This document shows, piece by piece, positions 26,318 through 35,663 of a stretch of DNA of 64,000 nucleotides. Made by a program: the position numbers and the translations under genes. The DNA comes from JBBECJ01 sp963763325 (GTDB lineage: Bacteria > Chloroflexota > Chloroflexia > Thermomicrobiales > CFX8). The DNA is taken from assembly GCA_963763325.1 (NCBI GenBank), contig CAVXOL010000014.1:1-64000 (forward strand), read 5' to 3'. How positions within the stretch are numbered: the first letter of the stretch is position 1; each line of letters starts with the position of its first letter. The notes beneath the pieces were generated by a model, which did not search any database, was not told the DNA's origin, and saw nothing but the letters and a program-made list of their open reading frames with translations.

Positions 26318-27000
26318 ATGCTGTGGTCAACAGCCATCCGGACGGCTGGAGCAACCGTCTTGTACGCCATCGTGCACAGTGCGCTGGCCTCGTTGCCGGT
26401 AAAGCAACGCGTCCGACAGCTTGCCGGAGCGCGCGCAGCCGACGGCCTCTACCGCTTCGGATTCAATGGATTCGCGGTCATATCGCTCGCGGCGACAATG
26501 CGCTCAATCTGGTCACTGCCCGACCAGCGATTGTATACGCGCGCGGGGCGTTCCGAGATTGCTGATGTGTGAGTGGGCAGATCGTCTGCGCACTTGCGCT
26601 GCTGCACACCAACCGGCAGAACGGCTGGGGACACGTCACCGGCATCCGCCACGCGTTCGCATACGTCCGTCGCCAACCGATCGGCCCAACCCCGGTCGTC
26701 CAGCATCCGCTACCCGACGGTGACTGTCTCGAAGGCTGGACCGGAACGTTCCGGCTCTCCAGCCATCCGAACAACTACCTGGTCCTGTTCCTCTACTGGC
26801 TCTCGCCGGTCATGACCGTGAAATGGGCGTCGATCGGCCTCGTGACCGCCGTCTACATGGTGCTCGGCTCGCTCCACGAGGACTACCGGCTGCTGGCCGC
26901 CTATGGAGACCGGTACCGCCGGTATCGCGCCGAGGTTCCGCACCTTGCGCTCCACTCCGTCGCTCACTGGCGCTGCCGCGCTGCGAAGTGGGTGGAATGA
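26318..27000 (+). CDS. Isoprenylcysteine methyltransferase / NnrU-like membrane protein (one frameshift)
   Basis: About 225 residues over two frames that meet near 26565. The first frame gives ATVLYAIVHSALASLPVKQR and a helix with FNGFAVISLAATM; the second gives GTFRLSSHPNNYLVLFLYWL, a helix VKWASIGLVTAVYMVLGSLH and then EDYRLLAAYGDRYRRYRAEV. That ending matches the SAM-dependent membrane methyltransferase fold shared by ICMT, MddA and NnrU proteins. The second frame could instead start at a GTG overlapping the first stop, but helices from both are needed for the fold. It overlaps the next gene as ATGA, so the two are coupled. Confidence 0.65.
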
Positions 27001-27905
27001 CTGAGCTCGCGCCACTTCCTCGTTTCCCTTTCCCAGAAGTCGACGGCGTCCGCCACCGCACGTTGACCGTTAACGGCGTCGAGTTCCACCTCGCCGAAGC
27101 GGGCGCAGGCCAGCCGCTGCTGATGCTGCACGGCTGGCCGCAGCACTGGTACGAGTGGCGGCACCTGATCGGCGCGTTGCAGGACGACTATCACATCATC
27201 TGCCCCGACCTCCGCGGCTTTGGCTGGTCGGCTGCGCCGGCGGCGGGCTACGAGAAAGAACAGCTGGTCGATGACATCCTTGGAATCTTGGACGCGTTGG
27301 GTATCGAACGCGTCCGTCTGATCGGTCACGACTGGGGTGGCTGGGTCGGCTTCCTGCTCTGCCTCCGCGAGCCGCAACGGGTCGAGCGCTTTCTCGCGCT
27401 CGCCATCCTGCACCCGTGGATACGGTTCGACCTCATATTGCTGCGCAACCTGTGGCGCTTCGGCTACCAGGGCATCATCTCCAGCCCGCTCCTCGGCGCA
27501 TGGTTGATACGGCATCATCCGGGGCTGCTCGGCCGGCTCATGCGCTGGGATACTGCCGATCGGTCGTGCTGGAGCGAGCGAGACCTGCGTTGGTACACCG
27601 ACGTGTTGCGCGAACCAGCACGGGCACGGGCCAGCGTCCTGCTCTACCGCACGTTCCTGATGAAAGAAGCGCTGCCGGTCCTCCGTGGCCGCTACCGCTC
27701 GACCCGGCTCCACGTCCCAACCCTCGTCCTGGCAGGAGCGCGCGACCTGACAGTCACGCCCGCGCTCCTGCGCGGCTACGAGCCGTACGCCGATGCGATG
27801 TCAGTCGAGGTCGTCCAGAACGCCGGACACTTCCTGCCCGAAGAGGTCCCAGCGCTCGTCGCGGACCGCGCCTGCGCATTCTTCGACCAGGGGAGAGCGC
27901 GCTAA
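26997..27905 (+). CDS. Alpha/beta hydrolase, epoxide-hydrolase type
   Basis: 302 residues, intact. LLMLHGWPQHWYEWRHLIGA contains the HGxP oxyanion motif, and LIGHDWGGWVGFLL places Asp as nucleophile (GHDWGG), typical of epoxide hydrolases and haloalkane dehalogenases; VQNAGHFLPEE gives the catalytic His. Two lid Tyr residues, expected for epoxide opening, may be those of RWYTDV and the LLYRTF region. Its start overlaps the preceding gene by four bases, and its end overlaps the convergent dehydrogenase by four bases. Confidence 0.85.
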   Translation: MTELAPLPRFPFPEVDGVRHRTLTVNGVEFHLAEAGAGQPLLMLHGWPQHWYEWRHLIGALQDDYHIICPDLRGFGWSAAPAAGYEKEQLVDDILGILDALGIERVRLIGHDWGGWVGFLLCLREPQRVERFLALAILHPWIRFDLILLRNLWRFGYQGIISSPLLGAWLIRHHPGLLGRLMRWDTADRSCWSERDLRWYTDVLREPARARASVLLYRTFLMKEALPVLRGRYRSTRLHVPTLVLAGARDLTVTPALLRGYEPYADAMSVEVVQNAGHFLPEEVPALVADRACAFFDQGRAR

Positions 27906-28888
27906 GCCCCGGCGGTGCGCTCCAGCGCTTCCGGATTGATCATGTTGATCGGTGAACCAGCGGCAAAAGCCAGCACCTGATCGTAGATGTCCGAGAACTG
28001 CAGATCCAGTTCGTCCTCCGTCACGTAACCGATGTGCGGAGTCGCCAGCATGTTCGGGTGGGAGATCAGCGGATCGGCTGGGTCAGTCAGTGGCTCCGTG
28101 TCGAAGACATCGACGGCGGCGCGACCGGGATGGCCCGCGTTCAACGCCGCAAGCAATGCTCCCGGCGCAACCAGCCCGGCCCGCGACGTGTTGACGAACA
28201 GCGCATCAGCCCGCATCCCGAGCAGGTCATCGAGTGTGATGATCCCCTGTGTCGAGGGCTTGAGGCGCACATGCAGAGTGACAACGTCAGACTCGGCGAA
28301 GAACGCCTCGCGGCTGGCGGCGACAGACTCACCGTCCGCCAGCGCGCGCTGGCGACCCTCCTCAGACGACCACCACTGGATGTTCATTCCGAATGCGGTT
28401 GCATACGCAGCGACAGCGCGCCCGATTCGGCCATAGCCGTAGATGCCGATCTGCCGGCCCCGCAGCGTCTTGCCGACGCCCATCTGCCAGTTGCCGGCCT
28501 TCAGTGACGCAAACTGCGCCGGAATCTGCCGCATCGAGGCCAGGATCAAGCCCCAGGTGAGTTCCGCCGCCGCGTATGACGGTGTGCCCTCATGCTGGCC
28601 CGAGCACAGCAGGACGCCGTTGCGTGTGCAGGCTTCGACATCAATGTGCGGGTAAACGCTGCGCTGGCTGATGAGCCGGAGATCGGGCAACTGGTCGAGC
28701 AGTTCAGCGGCGATGCGGGTCCGTTCGCGGAACAGGATAAGTACCTCGATATCGCGTAGCCGCTCCGCCAGCGCGTCCGTCTCCTGCAGGTGGTCGTTCC
28801 AGACGGAGACATCGAATCCATCGAGCTTGCGAAAGCTGGGGAGGGTCGGGAGCGTGTTGAAGTAGTCATCCAGGATCGCGACCTTCAT
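27902..28888 (-). CDS. D-isomer-specific 2-hydroxyacid dehydrogenase
   Basis: 328 residues, intact. NAD-dependent interconversion of 2-hydroxy and 2-keto acids. The Rossmann loop reads GRQIGIYGYGRIGRAVAAYA; the catalytic Arg is in LFVNTSRAGLVAPG, the Glu in AAVDVFDTEPLTDP and the His in MLATPHIGYVTEDE. RBS AAGGGG lies before ATG 28888; the longer open frame upstream is not used. The SYAAAELTWGLILASMRQIP stretch is common in the phosphoglycerate-dehydrogenase-like subgroup, but the substrate is unknown. Confidence 0.9.
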   Translation of the reverse strand: MKVAILDDYFNTLPTLPSFRKLDGFDVSVWNDHLQETDALAERLRDIEVLILFRERTRIAAELLDQLPDLRLISQRSVYPHIDVEACTRNGVLLCSGQHEGTPSYAAAELTWGLILASMRQIPAQFASLKAGNWQMGVGKTLRGRQIGIYGYGRIGRAVAAYATAFGMNIQWWSSEEGRQRALADGESVAASREAFFAESDVVTLHVRLKPSTQGIITLDDLLGMRADALFVNTSRAGLVAPGALLAALNAGHPGRAAVDVFDTEPLTDPADPLISHPNMLATPHIGYVTEDELDLQFSDIYDQVLAFAAGSPINMINPEALERTAGA

Positions 28889-29021
28889 GAATACCCCTTC
28901 GTCGCCCCGGTTGATTCCGCCACGTGACCGCATGTGCGGGCGCAGTATAGCAACGGAGCAAGACACGACCTCGCGTCAATCCTATGTATCACCGCCTGCG
29001 AACTTCTCCGTTCGCAGACCC

Positions 29022-30179
29022 TCACTGACTCACCGAATGCACCAACGCCGCAACACCTTCACCGTGATCGGCGCAGGCGGCGAAAACCTGACCGGGCGTG
29101 AAGAGTGCGTCAACCAGCGCGCGTTCGCGGCCCGTGAGTGAGGCCAGATCGATCCGCGCCAGCCAGCCAACGATCCCGGCCAGCTGCCAGGCAAGCGAGC
29201 GCTGATAATCGACGACCAGATCCACAAATGAATAGCCACGTACTCCATGGTCCGCCAGAGCCGCATGGTAGCGGGCGAGCAGATCCATTTCGGCCATTCG
29301 GCGGTCATCGACCGAGAGCGAGCCAACGATGAAGAGACCGATATCAACGATCGCCGGTCCGACGCTGACGCCCTGCCAGTCGATCAGCGCGACAGCATCA
29401 CCGCCGGTGAAGATCAGGTTGTCCAGATGAAGATCGCCGTGGATGACTGTCGTCGGACGCTGATCCAACGCCCAGAGGATCACCTCGTACCGCCCGGCCA
29501 CCGTCTGCGACAAGTCCACGACCGACGCGAGAATGCAGTCGCGATAACGATCGAGGACGGATTCAAGCTGTCCACGAAACCGCGTTGCCCGTGCCTGCGA
29601 CTCACGACCCCAGCGCGACAGCCACGCAAGGGCGGGCTGATCGGCCTGCTCCCACCAGCGAGCATGCAACGGCGCCAGCCGTTCGATGACGCGAGCCGCC
29701 TGATCGACTGAACAGCCGAGCAGCGCATCTCCCGGATCGCCGTCCGAGAGATCCTCCAGCAACAGCAGCATCCGTTGGGTGTCGGGGTCCGCCCACGCGC
29801 CATACCCCCTCGGAACAGGATCGCGATCTTCAGCGATCTCGCGATAGAACCGCACCTCCTTCGCACAATACTCGAAGTAACGTTGCGCCAGCTCCGGCGA
29901 CGCCTGCTGCGCCTCGCGGTAGGCCGAATCGGCATGCTGAACTAACGGGAACTTGGCGATCAGCGACGTTGGAGCACCTACCTCCGACTCGTCGTAGGCC
30001 AGCGCAACCCTCGCGACGACACCAGTGAACCCGCGATCGGCGCCGATGATCTCGGTCGTCAGTCCGGTTACGGCACTGGTCCGAATGGCTCCTGCCTCAC
30101 GCAGCGCGGCTGTCAGCCAGCCGGGAGACAACTGGGATGGACCAGCCGGGATCGCTGTTGGTATTGAGTTCATCCCCAT
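29022..30179 (-). CDS. Aminoglycoside-phosphotransferase-like kinase (APH/CHK fold)
   Basis: 385 residues, intact. Protein-kinase-like small-molecule kinase. TTVIHGDLHLDNLIFTGGDA is the Brenner catalytic loop with Asp base, and VALIDWQGVSVGPAIVDIGL supplies the metal-binding Asp. The N-terminal ATP-binding lobe includes FTGVVARVALAYDE and SLIAKFPLV with the Lys. The size and the DWQ form fit the ecdysteroid-kinase-like or DUF1679/APH group, seen in many acyl-CoA-catabolic clusters. Resistance to aminoglycosides should not be assumed. The start may also be ATG 30173. Confidence 0.8.
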   Translation of the reverse strand: MGMNSIPTAIPAGPSQLSPGWLTAALREAGAIRTSAVTGLTTEIIGADRGFTGVVARVALAYDESEVGAPTSLIAKFPLVQHADSAYREAQQASPELAQRYFEYCAKEVRFYREIAEDRDPVPRGYGAWADPDTQRMLLLLEDLSDGDPGDALLGCSVDQAARVIERLAPLHARWWEQADQPALAWLSRWGRESQARATRFRGQLESVLDRYRDCILASVVDLSQTVAGRYEVILWALDQRPTTVIHGDLHLDNLIFTGGDAVALIDWQGVSVGPAIVDIGLFIVGSLSVDDRRMAEMDLLARYHAALADHGVRGYSFVDLVVDYQRSLAWQLAGIVGWLARIDLASLTGRERALVDALFTPGQVFAACADHGEGVAALVHSVSQ

Positions 30180-30219
30180 CTCTGTTCATTCCGTATCGCG
30201 ATGGTTTCTATCCCCTGTC

Positions 30220-32010
30220 TCATCGTAACCCCACCTCGGAGTCAGGATCGTCAGCGTCGTCCCAGAGCGCGCGCATCTCGGCACTGGTCGCGAGCAGATG
30301 GTCAAGCGGGCCCTCGGCAGCGACGCGGCCTCCGTGTAAGACGATGATATGGTCCGCACGGCGCAGGACGGCACGGCGGTGCGAGACGGCCAGGCAGGTA
30401 ACGTCCCGGCTGTCGAAGAGGCGCTCCCAGAGCACCTGCTCCGTCGTAACGTCGAGCGCGCTGGAGAGGTCATCAATCACCAGCAGTTCGGCGTCGTGGG
30501 CAAGCATTCGCGCGGCCGCCGCCCGTTGGAGCTGGCCGCCTGAGAGCTTGACGCCACGCGTGCCGATTGGAGTGTCCAGCCCAGCCTCCAATGACCGCAC
30601 ATCGTCCTCAAGGACCGCGCCGTGGATGGCGGCGTCGAGCACGACGGGGTCGTCGGGCAGGCCAAGCAGGATGTTCCGCCGGAGCGTGTCGCTGAACAGA
30701 CGCGGCGCCTGGGCAGTGTAGGCGACGCGGGGTGGTACTAAGAATGCGGCCGGATCGGTCACATGCTCGCCATTCCAGCGAATGTCGCCTTCAGCAGATG
30801 GCAGCAGTCCAAGCAGGCTGCGCAGGAGTGTCGTCTTCCCTGAGCCGACGCGTCCCGTTACCACCGTCAGCGAGCCGCGCGGCAGCCGGAGATCGACACC
30901 TTCGATCCCGCGCCCAGACCCTGCGACCTGGTACGTCAACCCTCGCGCTTCGAGCAACTCCAGCCGATCGGCCGCCGCCCGGACCGGCGGCGGAGCAACG
31001 GGTAGTGGGCCGCTCAGGTACAGCGGCGCCGCTTCAACCAGCGCGACCGGAGACGCGCCACCCAGCAGCGCGGCCATCCGCCTGAACGAGACCGTCGCCT
31101 GCTGGTAGTGGGCCAGGAAGCGGCCAAGGCCGTCGGTGAACTCTGCGATGTAGACCAGGTAGGTGGTGAACAGGACGAACTCGCCGACCGTCATGCTGCC
31201 GTCCTGCAGGCTGCTCGCCGCTAGCAGCATGATCAGGCTCGTGCCGATCGCGACTGTGTTGGCAGTGATCGCTTCCAGCACCTGCGTCAGGATCCTGTCG
31301 GCCAGCATCGTGACGCGGCGTTGCTCGTTCAGGCGACGGAAGTGGGCGACGGCACGCTCCTCTGCCCCGGCGGCCTGCAGCGTCTGGACCGCGCCAAGGA
31401 TGTCGCCAATTGCGCCGGTCACCTCGCTGGTCGCCTGGCTGCTGGCGGCACGGCGACGACCCAGCGCATCGCTGGCACGCCGCGCGATGACGACGACGAC
31501 CAGCAGCGGCAGGATGACGACCAGCGTCACCCGTGCGTCCACCGACAGCAGGATCACGAACGCGATGATCGCGAACAGGCCGCTGCCGATGACATCCGCG
31601 ACCCAGTCCAGGTTGTCCTGGGCATCGTAGGCGTCGTCGCGGAAGCGGCTGATCGTCTCGCCGATCGAGAATGGCAGCGCGGCAGCGCCCGGGCGCCGCA
31701 GAATGTGCTCGAGCAGGTTACGGCGCAGCACGCCAGCCAGCACGAAGCGCATGACCGTTTCGGCGTACCCAGCCGCGAAGATCAGCAGCACCTGGACGAT
31801 CCCAACCGCGATCAGCAGCAGGATCAGCCCGGTCGTCCCACCGGGAGGGTCTGCCTCTCCCGTCAGCGTGTCGAAGAAGGCCAGGGCGATCAACCCCGAC
31901 ACCAGCGGCAACGCGTGAATGATCGTCCAAAGCAGCGCGTGCGACAGTGAGAGCCACGGTCGGGCGAGAGCCAGTTTCAGCGTGAGTCGCCAGGTTGCAA
32001 CGTCGTTCAT
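30220..32010 (-). CDS. ABC exporter half-transporter, degenerate Walker B subunit
   Basis: 596 residues, intact: an N-terminal six-helix membrane domain and a C-terminal nucleotide-binding domain. Walker A is GRVGSGKTTLLRSLLG, the signature is the canonical LSGGQ (KLSGGQLQRAAAARM), Walker B is LLVIDDLSSALD and the H-loop is CLAVSHRRAV. Walker B ends in Asp-Asp rather than Asp-Glu, so its own ATP site lacks the catalytic Glu. ATG 32010 overlaps the stop of the partner gene by four bases. Substrate unknown; lipid, peptide and drug export are all possible in the MdlAB/BmrCD class. Confidence 0.92.
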   Translation of the reverse strand: MNDVATWRLTLKLALARPWLSLSHALLWTIIHALPLVSGLIALAFFDTLTGEADPPGGTTGLILLLIAVGIVQVLLIFAAGYAETVMRFVLAGVLRRNLLEHILRRPGAAALPFSIGETISRFRDDAYDAQDNLDWVADVIGSGLFAIIAFVILLSVDARVTLVVILPLLVVVVIARRASDALGRRRAASSQATSEVTGAIGDILGAVQTLQAAGAEERAVAHFRRLNEQRRVTMLADRILTQVLEAITANTVAIGTSLIMLLAASSLQDGSMTVGEFVLFTTYLVYIAEFTDGLGRFLAHYQQATVSFRRMAALLGGASPVALVEAAPLYLSGPLPVAPPPVRAAADRLELLEARGLTYQVAGSGRGIEGVDLRLPRGSLTVVTGRVGSGKTTLLRSLLGLLPSAEGDIRWNGEHVTDPAAFLVPPRVAYTAQAPRLFSDTLRRNILLGLPDDPVVLDAAIHGAVLEDDVRSLEAGLDTPIGTRGVKLSGGQLQRAAAARMLAHDAELLVIDDLSSALDVTTEQVLWERLFDSRDVTCLAVSHRRAVLRRADHIIVLHGGRVAAEGPLDHLLATSAEMRALWDDADDPDSEVGLR

Positions 32011-33827
32011 GCCAGCACCTCCTCTCCGGCCGTCCGCAGCAAGCCGGCGAAGTGCGAGGCCGGGTCAGCGGCCAGCGTCAGCCGTGGCCCGTACTCGAGC
32101 ACCCGTCCATCCTCCATGACGAGGATGTCGTCGGCCAGGTCGAGCGTCGCCAGCCGGTGGGCGACGATGATGCCGGTCCGGCCATCGAGCAGCCATGCCA
32201 GCGCCATCTGAACCAGCCGCTCGGTCGCGGGATCGAGGCGCGAGGACGCTTCGTCGAGAATGACGATGTCTGGATCGCGCAGAAAGATCCGCGCGCAGGC
32301 AAGTACCTGCGCCTGCCCGGCTGAGACACCCACGCCGCCCGCGCCGAGCGGGGTATCCAGCCCGTCCGGCAGCGCTCGTAGCCAGTCGCCCAGCCCGACC
32401 GTGTCAAGCACGGCCTGGAGCCGATCATCCGGGATCGTGTCGTCGAAGAGGGTCAGGTTGTCGCGGACGCTGGCGTTGAAGAGGTGGATGTCCTGTGTCA
32501 CGAGGCCGATCCGCTCGCGCACGGCCGCAATCCGCACCGCGCGCAGGTCAACACCTCCAAGCCGCACGACACCGGAGAGCGGATCGTAGAAGCGCGGCAG
32601 CAACCGCGTCAGCGTCGTCTTGCCGCTACCAGTCCGACCGACAACACCCAGTACTTGCCCCGGCTCCAGCCGCAGGCTGACATCACGCAGGGCCGGCAGA
32701 TCATCAGTGTAGGCAAACGAAACGTGATCCAGATCGACCGCCAGTGGGCCGGGCGGCAGCACCTCGCCGGGGCCGTCGCTCAGGCGCGGCACGGTTCCGA
32801 GCAGCGCCTCGACCCGGCCGAGGCTGGCATCCGCCTGTTGCAGGTCCTGGATCTCGTTGCGGAGCTGCTCGGTCGGCTGGCGCAGGATGACGGTGTACTG
32901 GACGATCAGGTAGACAGTCCCGATCGTCAGCGTGCCATCGCGGTACAGCATGGCGCTCAGCGCGAAGGCCATCGCCGTCCCCAGCACGACCAGCCCCTGA
33001 CTGGTGGCCATCAGGACGTAGCCCCACATGCCGGCCCTGAAGGTCGCCGCGAACCACGGGCGCATCATCTCTGCGAACCGGCGCAGGACGAACGGGCCCG
33101 CCCCACTGGCACGGATATCCTCGGTGCCGGCCAGGTACTCGCCCAGAAAGCCGTAGAACTCCGCGCTGGCCTGCCGCTCGACCGCCCAGGCCGGTGTCGC
33201 GCTGGCGCGGATTCTCAGCATTGCCAGCAGGCCAAGCAGCACGAAAGCGCTCAGCCCCAGCCCAATCCGCCAGTCTACGACGAAGAGCAACACGACGATC
33301 GCCAGGATCAGAATCACGTTCCCGAGCACGTAGACGACGAACCGCGAGAAGAAGCGCGCCAGCGCCGAGACATCACCATCCACACGCTCGATCAGTTCAC
33401 CGGGCGTGTGGGCAGTATGAAAGGCGGGGTCGAGCCGCAGCAGGTGGGCGACGAGGTCGGCCCGCAGCGCGTTGGTGGCCGCCCAGCTCACGTGCTCGGC
33501 CAACCACGTTTCTGCGACCGCGATCGCCTGACCTGCCAACGCCAGCCCCAGCGTCGCGAGCGCCAGGAACAGCAGCGTCCGGAGTACCGCGCCGGTGGTC
33601 GCCTCGTCGATGAAGGTACTCACCACCAGCGGTGTGACGACCTGGACCGAGATCGTGCCGATCAGCGTCAGCGCCAGCAGCACCATCCGCAGCCGCTCGG
33701 GCCGCAGATAGTGAGCCAGCAGCCGCCAGTAGCGGCGCGCTGCCTGAAAGCGGTCGGTGGTCGAGGAAGTATTAGCGGCGTCTACACGCGCTCGTCGCCC
33801 AATCGGAAATTTCAACATGCCTGACAC
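32007..33827 (-). CDS. ABC exporter half-transporter, degenerate signature subunit
   Basis: 606 residues, intact. Membrane helices (MVLLALTLIGTISVQVVTPL and others) precede the ATPase domain with Walker A GRTGSGKTTLTRLLPRFY, Q-loop GLVTQDIHLF, signature VSAGQAQVLACARIF (degenerate), Walker B IVILDEASSRLDP with the catalytic Glu, and H-loop IIVAHRLATL. With the downstream gene it forms a heterodimer with one active and one degenerate site. The start may be GTG 33827 or ATG 33818. A short ORF with a much better ribosome site begins at 33876 and overlaps it, so the N-terminus could be misread. Confidence 0.92.
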   Translation of the reverse strand: MSGMLKFPIGRRARVDAANTSSTTDRFQAARRYWRLLAHYLRPERLRMVLLALTLIGTISVQVVTPLVVSTFIDEATTGAVLRTLLFLALATLGLALAGQAIAVAETWLAEHVSWAATNALRADLVAHLLRLDPAFHTAHTPGELIERVDGDVSALARFFSRFVVYVLGNVILILAIVVLLFVVDWRIGLGLSAFVLLGLLAMLRIRASATPAWAVERQASAEFYGFLGEYLAGTEDIRASGAGPFVLRRFAEMMRPWFAATFRAGMWGYVLMATSQGLVVLGTAMAFALSAMLYRDGTLTIGTVYLIVQYTVILRQPTEQLRNEIQDLQQADASLGRVEALLGTVPRLSDGPGEVLPPGPLAVDLDHVSFAYTDDLPALRDVSLRLEPGQVLGVVGRTGSGKTTLTRLLPRFYDPLSGVVRLGGVDLRAVRIAAVRERIGLVTQDIHLFNASVRDNLTLFDDTIPDDRLQAVLDTVGLGDWLRALPDGLDTPLGAGGVGVSAGQAQVLACARIFLRDPDIVILDEASSRLDPATERLVQMALAWLLDGRTGIIVAHRLATLDLADDILVMEDGRVLEYGPRLTLAADPASHFAGLLRTAGEEVLA

Positions 33828-33876
33828 TTTCGTTGAAGAACCGGTCGAAAACTGGACTCTTCAACGTAGCGGACAT
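33772..33876 (-). CDS. Short ORF overlapping the ABC operon start (leader peptide or displaced N-terminus)
   Basis: 34 codons beginning at ATG 33876, which has a strong GAGGAGG site. The product begins MSATLKSPVFDRFFNESV and ends SDWATSACRRR; it is not a membrane or signal sequence. It overlaps the first ABC gene by about 50 bases in a different frame. Either it is a leader peptide coupled to the exporter, or one inserted base has split the true transporter N-terminus. The second is more likely given the many single-base shifts in this window. Confidence 0.4.
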   Translation of the reverse strand: MSATLKSPVFDRFFNESVRHVEISDWATSACRRR

Positions 33877-34058
33877 GGGAACCTCCTCAAGAACGAACGT
33901 GTAGAACCGAATCAGCCCTCGTGTGTGTCGCCGTACTGCATCCACGCCAACGAGCGGCCAACATCCTAGCAGCCGAACACCATCAATTACCACCCCATCC
34001 GCGCTCAGGCAGCGATTGCAATCGCCGTCGCGACGAACACCGCATCATCGAGCATGCT

Positions 34059-34859
34059 TCAGTGACAACAGTCTTCAGTTCGAGCGGCGCCTGACGTGCC
34101 GAGGTCATCGGATCGCCCGGCGGCGATCCGCGACCACTGCGAGATGGGCCGCCCCTCGGGCCGATTGACCGCGCGGCCGACTTCGTCTGTGCGCATCTGA
34201 GCGGACCTCGTGTTGAAGTACGGCTGCGGCCAGCCCTCGGGGGAGTCCTCCCAAGCCTCCTGGCGGCCGTAGACGGTCGCGTCGAGCATCATGTACGAAC
34301 TGCCCATCACCTCCTGGCCGCGGGCGGTGGTCCAGTAGGTCTCGAAGACGCGGTCACCGTCGCGCAGGTAGCAGACCCGCATCCCAAAATGCCGGCCGGC
34401 GATGAGCGTATCGACCGAGGCTAACGGCACCGAGTACCACGGCATCTCCCACTGCATGAACTCCCGGTACCGGTTGCTCTCGTCGAACGGCCCCTGGCAC
34501 AGGACCGCGAAGGTCACGTCCCGCGAGTGCAGGTAGCCCAACTCCCGCGCCTGGCCGATGTTCATCGTGCAGCCCTCGCACTGGTGGGCGGCACTCGCGC
34601 CGTCGTACCACATCATGAAGTAGACGAAGAGTTGACGCCGGCCTTCGAAGACATCGATCAGCGGCACCTCCCCGTTCGCCCCAACGACGATGGTCGAGGC
34701 GTCGACCTCGACCATCGGCAACTTCCGACGTGCGGCCGCGATCGCATCCCCCTCGCGGGTGTGCGCCTTCTCGCGTTTGCGGAGTTCGGCGACCTGCTCT
34801 TGCCACGCGCTGCGGTCGACAATCGGCGGCATGGCGGTGTGGATGTTCTCGCTCGTCAT
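34059..34859 (-). CDS. DUF899 family protein (thioredoxin-like fold)
   Basis: 266 residues, intact. REDKLPMVEV-like beginnings (here ARRKLPMVEVDAST) and the block LFVYFMMWYDGASAAHQCEG followed by CTMNIGQAREL are characteristic of DUF899, a thioredoxin-like family with a conserved Cys-x-x-Cys (CEGCTM here). Oxidoreductase activity is likely, but the substrate is not known. ATG 34859 has GAGGGG upstream. It is followed on the same strand by an unrelated hairpin-free spacer. Confidence 0.85.
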   Translation of the reverse strand: MTSENIHTAMPPIVDRSAWQEQVAELRKREKAHTREGDAIAAARRKLPMVEVDASTIVVGANGEVPLIDVFEGRRQLFVYFMMWYDGASAAHQCEGCTMNIGQARELGYLHSRDVTFAVLCQGPFDESNRYREFMQWEMPWYSVPLASVDTLIAGRHFGMRVCYLRDGDRVFETYWTTARGQEVMGSSYMMLDATVYGRQEAWEDSPEGWPQPYFNTRSAQMRTDEVGRAVNRPEGRPISQWSRIAAGRSDDLGTSGAARTEDCCH

Positions 34860-35092
34860 TGTGATCCCCTCGCATCGTGTTCGATCCGGCAACGACCGCC
34901 GGAATCAACAGGCGCGCTCCCGCGCACCCGTCATGAGAGTAGTCGATCACGCGTCCCTGAAATCGACACCCGCAACGCTACTTCCCCGCACCGAAAGAGG
35001 AATGGAATCATTGAACATGATGGTCCGGATCGCAGGATCACCCGATTGGACTGTCCCAACGACAATCTACGTCCCACCACCCTGGCCACGAG

Positions 35093-35663
35093 CTACTCGC
35101 TTGGAATCACGCCGCCGGCTTCCTCCCAGTCGGTGATGTCCTCGATCCGCAGACGCTGGCCGCGTCCCGACTGGGGCTTGGCTGATGGCGCGGGGTGGCC
35201 GAGCTGGAGGATGAGGTCGGCGCGCAGGTGCGTCGGGCAGTTCCAGCGCCTCGCGCAGGCCGGAGCGGCTGACAGAGGTGACCGGCGTCGTTCCGAGACC
35301 GAGCGCGTGGGCCATCAGTTGCATGTTCATCGCGGCCGTCCCGACATCGATCCAGGTGCTGGTGTCATTATCCTCACGGACGCCGAACCGTTCGGCCCGC
35401 GAGAGATCGGTGCAGATCACGATCAGCGCAGCCGGTGTGCCGTAGAAGCCGGGGCCGATCGTGCTGATCAGGTCGATCTTCTCCGGGTCACGGGTGACGT
35501 AGAAGCGATGCAGCCGCCGGTTGCCGGCGCTCGACGCCCAGCGCGCCGCCGCGATGATGCGCCGGATATCGGCGACCGAGACCGGCTCGTCGGTGAAGGC
35601 ACGCACGGCCCGGCGCGTGCGGATCGCCTCGAAGACAGCCTCGGCCCGGTCATTCGCTGGCAT
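35093..35663 (-). CDS. Nitroreductase family protein (one frameshift)
   Basis: About 190 residues. FMN-dependent reductase fold: EAIRTRRAVRAFTDEPVSVA gives the R-x-S/A-x-R FMN-binding start, and IDVGTAAMNMQLMAHALGLG with TPVTSVS the central helix. A G inserted near 35220 shifts the frame; after it, LRADLILQLGHPAPSAKPQS and RLRIEDITDWEEAGG complete the family's C-terminus before TAG at 35093. ATG 35663 has AGAGGGG upstream. The substrate is unknown. Confidence 0.82.

Noticed and set aside
26569..27000. Separate gene starting at GTG 26569
   Set aside because: It lacks the N-terminal helices of the methyltransferase fold, which are found just upstream in the other frame; one shifted gene is simpler.
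32484..33824. 446-codon plus-strand open frame
   Set aside because: Antisense to the ABC half-transporter, Gln/Arg/His-rich without domains.
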